From positions 138,370-152,605 of the forward strand of contig NAOQ01000080.1 of assembly GCA_002751075.1 (NCBI GenBank): a DNA stretch of 14,236 bases, read 5' to 3'. The notes beneath the pieces are model-generated. The model did no database searches, was not told where the DNA came from, and saw only the letters and a list, made by a program, of their open reading frames with translations. Below are positions 8,834 through 14,236 of this stretch, piece by piece (positions within the stretch are counted from its first letter, which is position 1; each line of letters begins with the position of its first letter). The position numbers and the translations under genes are program-made. This DNA is from Ichthyophonus hoferi (taxonomy: Eukaryota; Opisthokonta; Ichthyosporea; Ichthyophonida; Ichthyophonidae).

Positions 8834-11800
8834 ATGGTATTAGGAATGGAAAGCCCTGCCGATGAAGGAGAGTCGGACCAGCTATCATATGACAATGCCA
8901 TAGACGCTTTCCTAGACTTAATACAGACATGTGAAAAAAAATATGCGGCAAATTTAGCTAGGGCTGATGAGTGTAAGTAACCTTGTTGTTTCATTATTGC
9001 TCTATGTAAATTAAAATAGGGATTAAAAGTATTTTATTTTACATTATTTAATATATATCAATCTTGGCTCCTACGCCGTTTCTATTAGGATATTCTTATA
9101 AGCATACTAGTTCGTTCACTGTAGTTGTGTATAGGATTGATTGCAAACACGGTCGAGAATAAATAATATATCATTGAGTTTTCCGTCAAATATCTTACAA
9201 GTGAAAAATTCTGAAGTGCGAAAATCTATCCGTGCGAGTACGGAAAAACTTGCTCAAATGAAAAAGGAAACAACCGCGATAATGGTAGGTAGGTGTTTAA
9301 TTTGTATTAAGAACAAAGTAATGCAACATGCATATATAACAAATCTTAACAATGTGTACACAAATATATAGTTTTGTATACTAAAAAAATAAGAGCGCAT
9401 GTGTATATAATATATAATAGATAAAATGGAATTAGAAAAGAAACATAGATAGGCGTTATAGGAAGGGGTCTTGATTGGCAAAAAGTCGGAAAGGAAGGTG
9501 CAAAGCAGCCCGACAATGGAATTTTTATCTTTACAATTATAAATTTAAATTTAAATATAATCGCTCGTAAACAAAGGTCATTCTCATACATATTCCTACA
9601 TTATCTGGCGCATCTAACAGTCATCAAATATCGTCTTTATTATCTACCATCATGCTTTTGTTTCATATATCTCACGCTGTGTTGTATAGACGCGCACGGA
9701 AAGCATTATTATCAGATATGCGGAAATGGAAAGCACAGCATTGATGGCTGAGAATTTTAAACTGGCTTTGATTGATGCTAAAAAAAAGTTGAACGAGGAA
9801 TCATTGAATCTGTTATCCGTTGAGGTAGGCGAGTTGACATACTAATTATTAGTATCTACTCAGATTTTCTCTTAGGTGCCTTTATATTCCTTTTCTTTTA
9901 AAAGTTTATGTAAACAACCATCTTTCCCTTTGGCTTGTGCATGTTCTGTTTTTTTTTGCCATAGACAATAGGGTTTATCACCCATAAAAAAAAAACCATA
10001 CAATACGCATATAGAGCTAATGTATTTAATTGAGTACGGGTACTTCGTTTTTAACCGCCAAGTATGTATATATAAGCAAGTGTATATACGTATATATAAT
10101 TTGGTACGTATTCATACGTATAGATGTATTTATGCAGGTGTAATCCTAGATATATTCAAACATATAATTCCATACAAGAAAACATATGCGCATGTATTAT
10201 TCTGTAATTATAAGCCAATATGTACTAACTAGATGTCATATAAGGGTAACGAATAGTAAAATAAAGACCTTATTAATAGGCAGTGATATACACACAACCA
10301 CAGTTATTAAAGCTAACATTTTATGACCGTATAGTTTGATCCAAAGGTATGGGGCATTGACCTAATCTTCTTGAGATTTATGAATAAAAAACATGACTAC
10401 AAATGCGTTCGAATTGGTTAGTAGTAGAGCTCTGGAAGCCTCCAAAGACTTAACTTGCTTTAGAAAAAGCATAATTCCACACACATACATCTGTCTTAGT
10501 CTTATTTTCCCATCCCACCACCCTTGCTAAATCATGGACTTGCGCAGGAGCAAAAGAATGCGGTGAGAAAGAAGAGTATGTGAGTGACACCAATTATTTG
10601 CTGACATTATATTTTTTGATGTATACAGTTACATGTTTCGAGTTATGAATAATTGATCCTTATGATGGAACGAATATGGATGTAAAACCAATGCGCTGTC
10701 AATGATATAAAATATTCTATTAATTAAACAACGCTGCTCAATCTAGAAATGACAAGGCTTTAGTTGTCTTTAACCGTGTATTTAGCTCTATATTGTATGA
10801 TGTTTGAAATCTTGTATTCATGCATTGATAATTTAGCTACAATACCGGTATTGCATTGCTTGTTGATATTATTATTATTTATATAGTGAGAATGAGATCA
10901 TGGTATTATATATGTGTTATTAATTAGGCTGTTGTACTGATTAATTATAGCTATTAGGGTCAGAGTACTAATTAACTATTAACATTGAACCATGCTTTAC
11001 AACAGTCTAGCACTGCAATCCAAAGGCAAGTACTTTACTAGATATTTGTATTATACCCACACTTCCTATCTTCTTTATTCATTTACTTGTACGTCATTCA
11101 AAACTGATTTTAACATTTATTTATTTTATGTTTATATTTTCCTCTTATTATTGCCGACTGTACACTAGCGTCAGATGCACATTCAGTCTTCTACACACTA
11201 CATATACATATACTCAAATATATGGTATGTAGGACAAAGGATATTTATTAACCAAGATCCCCACTGTGTCACGGCCTTTACATTGAATGATAGTAATCAT
11301 GTTAGAACGGCGTATCAATAATGAAAACGCCAAACAAAAGCTTAAATCAAAAGAGGAGGCATGCCTGGTAATTGAAAAAGAAATTATACAACGGCAGAAA
11401 GGCAAGATATACTCTACACTCAAGTAGCCCTCATCGAGAAAACAAATTCTTCTGATATGGTTCCCTCAATTTCATCACAAGATAATAATAATTGATATAT
11501 CATAACAATACTAGGCTTTATTTTACCTCTTACCTTCTCCTATTCATAATAATCACTCCAGTCATTAGTTCTCTTTATCATCCTCTCTTCCATCCAATTA
11601 TTTACTTATGTTTAATGTGGCCACATCATTCATTACTATCTATCCACCTCCTCATTTTCTCCTCATACTTATATCATTTTTGTTTTCTTATTTTCTATTT
11701 TCTATTTTTTATTTAATTTTTTGTTGCAATTCCAGCTTACTATATCTTTATATCAAATATCTATTTTCCATGCATACTCTTCATGCTCGCCATTCGTTCT

Positions 11801-14084
11801 GTGTTTTATATTTCACAACTCTCCATTTCTTTCATTATTAAACAATGTCATCTTCGTTATATATTATTTGTTTTTATATAAACATATTTACCACGTCAAT
11901 ACTACGGCGTTTTTAGTGTTTTGTTTTTTCTGGACTACCCGGTAGGCAGACTATATTTTACATGTGAAACTCTTGCTCGGTCATTATTTTAACATCAGAA
12001 AAAGAACAATGAAGGCAAAAACGTATAAAAATATTGCAATGTAAATAAATATAAATCAAAGTAAATAAATCAAGAAAGAAAAGTAATTGTAGAAAAACAA
12101 TCCGTTTAAACATGATACTTTTGATTCACAGCATTGAAATAATTATATAGTACTCATTACAGGAGAAAAAAAACTGGGCGAAGTGAGGGACAAAATAGAT
12201 ATAGAAAAGCAGAAAAAAAGGGAGTATGAGAATACTGTAAACACCAGACAAGGTCCTCAATTCCTAAAGATTATTGCGTTATAAAAAAATAAAATTATTG
12301 TCATCTTTCTTTACACTTTCTTTAAGCTATATACTAGTTTCTTCTTTTTTTTTCTTTTTCTTGCCCTCTCACTTACCCACCTGTGTGTCCATTAATTCTT
12401 TCATTTTTGTACTTCTATTAATTATCACCCTAAATCATTGTCTATTTCATTACATATACTCTATTTCCATTTTCTTTGCCTTATATAGTAATTCATAGCC
12501 ATTTCTTTCTTTCTTTCTTTCAGATCAATTTATCTATTGATTGATTTACTTACTTTTCCTCTTTATTCCTCAATCTAGACATACATATATACCTACACCG
12601 TCTTCCAATCTTCTTCCATCACATTCCCTTCATTCGATATTCCTAGTTATATAATCTTTTATTTCTGCATGCCTGCATAAAACTATATCAAGTACAGAAC
12701 CCATCATCTTGTAGTAACCACAAGATACCCTTCTTTGTCGTGTGCCATAACATGTATGTTTCTGTTTGATAATGATGACAATCAATATATAAACTCTTAT
12801 AGAAATTAAAATATCAGAGGTTGAGAAAACGTTACAACGATTACAGTATAGCAAGCAGGTAAAGCACTATGCTTGACACTAGAATTGTTGCTAACCACCT
12901 ATTTTGTTTTTTAATTTTTACATTTCATTTATCTTTGCACGTATGCACAAATTCATTGTTATCTCTGGGTATTGTTTTTTGTTTCCGTCTCTCTGTATCT
13001 ACACTTGACCCACATTCCTTCTTGACAATATCTTAATGTTTTTTCTAAACTATGCACTTGCTTAAACTACCTTATATCCTTTAGAACTCTCTGTAATGTA
13101 AATTTTGAATAATGATAATTAAGCCAGAGTATAGGTTTGGTTTGTTGTGTACAGTCTGTATTTAATGACATAAAGATAAAAAAAAGTGTACATTAATTAG
13201 TTGCATGAACGTATTAAATAATACTAATTGATAATTATGTAAGTAATATGATAGAGAAAATGCGTGCAACAAATGGATAGTGCAGGGAATTATCTGAAGA
13301 GATATAGAAACGTATATCAACACATACAGATATATATATATAGAAAGAGAGAGAAAGAGAAGGAAAAAGAAAAGCACAATGTGCTATCTATCTCTAGTAA
13401 TATGCTAGTACATAGTAAATCGTAGAAGGTGAATGGGAGAGAGAGAAAGAGAGGTAGTTAACAGCGTGTATATGAAGCTAATGACAGATCGACGAAAACA
13501 AGCCATTATCCGATTGAATAATACCATCCAAAGGTAATATATACTCATGTCTGACATCCAATAAAAACTCGTTTGTTTTATGCCATACACACTTTGCATT
13601 AATATTTGAAATGCAAATCCTTCTTTAAACAATCTATTCTTCTTACAGTTATTATGCATCAGTTTTTTAATTTGAATTATTAAACATTACTTAGTATTAT
13701 CCAATAAATACCCTAGCAACAGATATACGTATCTATATACAGCTTTCTTACATCCACAATCAAAATAGTAAATGATTGCATATTAGATGAAGTAATTATG
13801 TAGTAATTTAAGAAGTGCAACCAGGATCGGAATAAAACTATATATAGCCAATCAACTGCTGGGGAAGTATGTTGATATCTAGATACACAATAGCATTGAG
13901 GCCTATAACTAATCTTATTCCTTCCAGCGGCCTATTGACTGCTCGTCTTGAGAAGGAACAACATACAGATAAGAACACAAAGGGTCTTACCTTTCATCGT
14001 GTACATTCTTTACTTAGGTGCATTGGTATATGGTTTGGCTTAAAAAAATCTGTCTCAAACAAACAAAGGTTTCAGTTATTTTAA
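8834..14084 (+). CDS. coiled-coil protein of unknown family (about ten exons)
   Basis: In-phase exons are 8834-8972, 9202-9284, 9690-9824, 10548-10579, 11006-11025, 11294-11401, 12163-12252, 12803-12858, 13454-13533 and 13928 to a TAA at 14084. Together they give about 300 residues. The protein starts with an acidic head (MVLGMESPADEGESDQ) and continues as almost unbroken charged helix: EKLAQMKKETTAIM, LIDAKKKLNEESLNLL, LERRINNENAKQKLKSKEE and GEVRDKIDIEKQKKREYE show the spacing of coiled coils. The ATG at 8834 follows an in-frame stop at 8807. A second in-frame ATG lies at 8846. Exon 2 is placed at 9202 because any earlier acceptor meets a stop at 9138. Introns after 11025 and 11401 begin with GC. 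The start of exon 13454 and everything after about 13983 are uncertain. A structural role at cytoskeleton, centrosome or kinetochore (CENP-H has a similar all-coil layout) is conjecture only. Confidence 0.65.
9285..9689 (+). other. intron of the coiled-coil gene
   Basis: The donor ATG|GTAGGT is followed four bases on by a second GTAGGT. Phase selects the first. The acceptor is GTGTTGTATAG. A minus-strand open frame spanning 9254-9591 is low-complexity hydrophobic and is not considered a gene. Confidence 0.65.
9825..10547 (+). other. intron of the coiled-coil gene (723 bases)
   Basis: The donor is GAG|GTAGGC and the acceptor CTTGCGCAG, with a C/T-rich stretch at about 10498-10530. It contains alternating TATA/CGTA tracts (10060-10140). 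GTTCGAATTGG near 10405 resembles a tRNA B box, but no A box or cloverleaf accompanies it. Confidence 0.65.
10580..11005 (+). other. intron of the coiled-coil gene before the microexon
   Basis: The donor is AT|GTGAGT, the strongest of three possible donors at the end of the previous exon and the only one whose phase allows the microexon. The acceptor is CTTTACAACAG. Near 10936-10979 two similar blocks, GTACTGATTAATTA and GTACTAATTAACTA, form a short direct repeat. Confidence 0.55.
11006..11025 (+). CDS. 20-base microexon of the coiled-coil gene, with a GC donor
   Basis: This exon supplies the residues ILALQSK at the join between EQKNAVRKKS and VIMLERR. It begins after ACAACAG and ends CCAAAG|GCAAGT, which is the textbook consensus for GC-AG introns. 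The only GT alternative, at 11030, breaks the frame. Skipping it is possible only if the previous exon ends at the weaker donor at 10576 (AAGA|GTATGT), so it could be alternatively included. Confidence 0.5.
11402..12162 (+). other. GC-AG intron, pyrimidine-rich (761 bases)
   Basis: The exon 11294-11401 ends CAGAAAG|GCAAGA. The next exon starts after CTCATTACAG, and the phase (1 then 2) fits only this GC donor. If the donor is not used, translation stops at TAG 11423-11425. The middle (about 11515-11840) is rich in T and C on the coding strand, with repeated TTTTCTATT units. The long open frames there are low-complexity and not genes. Confidence 0.55.
12253..12802 (+). other. intron of the coiled-coil gene with a weak donor
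   Basis: The donor CAAG|GTCCTC fits the phase but is poor. The acceptor CTCTTATAG is fair. Reading through the donor gives a short tail (GPQFLKIIAL) and then a stop at 12281-12283, so a shorter protein is possible. The stretch is T/C-rich throughout. Confidence 0.5.
12503..12521 (+). repeat. TTCT/CTTT tetranucleotide tract
   Basis: Four to five copies of CTTT end in TTTCAG at 12519-12523, which imitates a splice acceptor. The bases that follow have no matching open frame with a donor, so no exon is called there. Confidence 0.8.
12859..13453 (+). other. intron (or intron-microexon-intron) of the coiled-coil gene
   Basis: The donor is CAG|GTAAAG. The downstream acceptor is unclear because the bases before exon 13454 are purine-rich. 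A strong acceptor at 13076-13084 (TATCCTTTAG) followed by eight bases and GTAATG could be an 8-base microexon. It would then join the exon at 13465 instead of 13454. Both paths keep the frame. Confidence 0.4.
13343..13374 (+). repeat. GA-rich tract
   Basis: This is an imperfect GA/GAAA run after a TATATATATATA stretch. A second GA run lies at 13435-13453, directly against the proposed exon start at 13454. Such runs can act as purine-rich splicing enhancers, or may just be microsatellite. Confidence 0.7.
13534..13927 (+). other. intron of the coiled-coil gene
   Basis: The donor is AAAG|GTAATA and the acceptor TTATTCCTTCCAG, which is strong. It includes an AATAAA at 13830-13835 which, if used, would end a shorter transcript inside the intron. 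A minus-strand open frame covering 13405-13659 is a shadow. Confidence 0.6.
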
Positions 14085-14236
14085 AATAATGACACAATAT
14101 TTGGCATTGTTGCTAAAGGTTATAGTATAGATACAGAGTTTCGTTGTTGAATTAACTGATCGTCCCGAACTGATACTATACATGCCTAGTTAATTGGCTT
14201 AAGTAAAACCAATTATTAACAACTATTATTTTTACC
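14085..14236 (+). other. right edge, 3' untranslated or intronic
   Basis: No canonical AATAAA follows the TAA at 14084 within the window. If the last exon really splices at 14017 (TTAG|GTGCAT) or 13983 (AAGG|GTCTTA), this stretch is intron and the gene continues beyond the window. No other feature is seen. Confidence 0.4.

Noticed and set aside
10395-10420. tRNA B-box-like GTTCGAATTGG
   Set aside because: There is no A box at the right distance and no cloverleaf can be drawn.
11492-11945. Three overlapping plus-strand open frames rich in F, L, Y and S
   Set aside because: They come from pyrimidine-rich intron sequence and have low-complexity composition in all frames.
1-14236. Retroviral, LINE or other coding mobile element
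   Set aside because: No reverse transcriptase, integrase, transposase or long terminal repeats were recognised on either strand.

Overview
The window looks like nuclear DNA of an AT-rich, intron-rich eukaryote, most likely an invertebrate animal. Coding sequence is cut into short exons (20 to 240 bases) by mostly GT-AG introns of about 80 to 1050 bases. Introns are rich in short TATG/CATA-type repeats. Nothing bacterial, no rRNA, no convincing tRNA and no CRISPR array was seen. The species cannot be named from the sequence alone. A sponge- or placozoan-like compact genome is my guess.

Region 1 (1-3831, plus): the 3' part of a DEAD-box RNA helicase gene of the DDX24/Mak5 family. Ten exons join in phase and carry helicase motifs IV, V and VI, a C-terminal extension and a lysine-rich tail. 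The front half (Walker A, DEAD and SAT motifs) lies left of the window. This is the only gene I can name firmly.

Region 2 (about 3900-8756, minus): without splicing this looks like a 5 kb empty spacer. On the minus strand I can chain eleven short exons in phase from an ATG at 8756 down to 5934. A separate 55-codon open exon with a good acceptor ends at a stop at 4104, and an AATAAA lies downstream of it. I read this as one unidentified helix-rich protein gene, tail-to-tail with DDX24. The model is provisional and the piece between 5933 and 4274 is unresolved.

Region 3 (8834-14236, plus): a gene of about ten exons for a coiled-coil protein of roughly 300 residues, family not recognised. It starts 77 bases from the ATG of the minus-strand gene, so the two would share a very short two-way promoter. 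Two of its introns appear to start with GC rather than GT, and one of them follows a 20-base microexon.

The overall layout is a plus/minus/plus trio packed tail-to-tail and then head-to-head. Repeats are minor: a TAG/TAA-type microsatellite at the left edge, two diverged copies of a hairpin-forming element near 4.5 and 4.9 kb, and GA and CTTT tracts in introns of the third gene. No functional link between the three genes is shown by the sequence.
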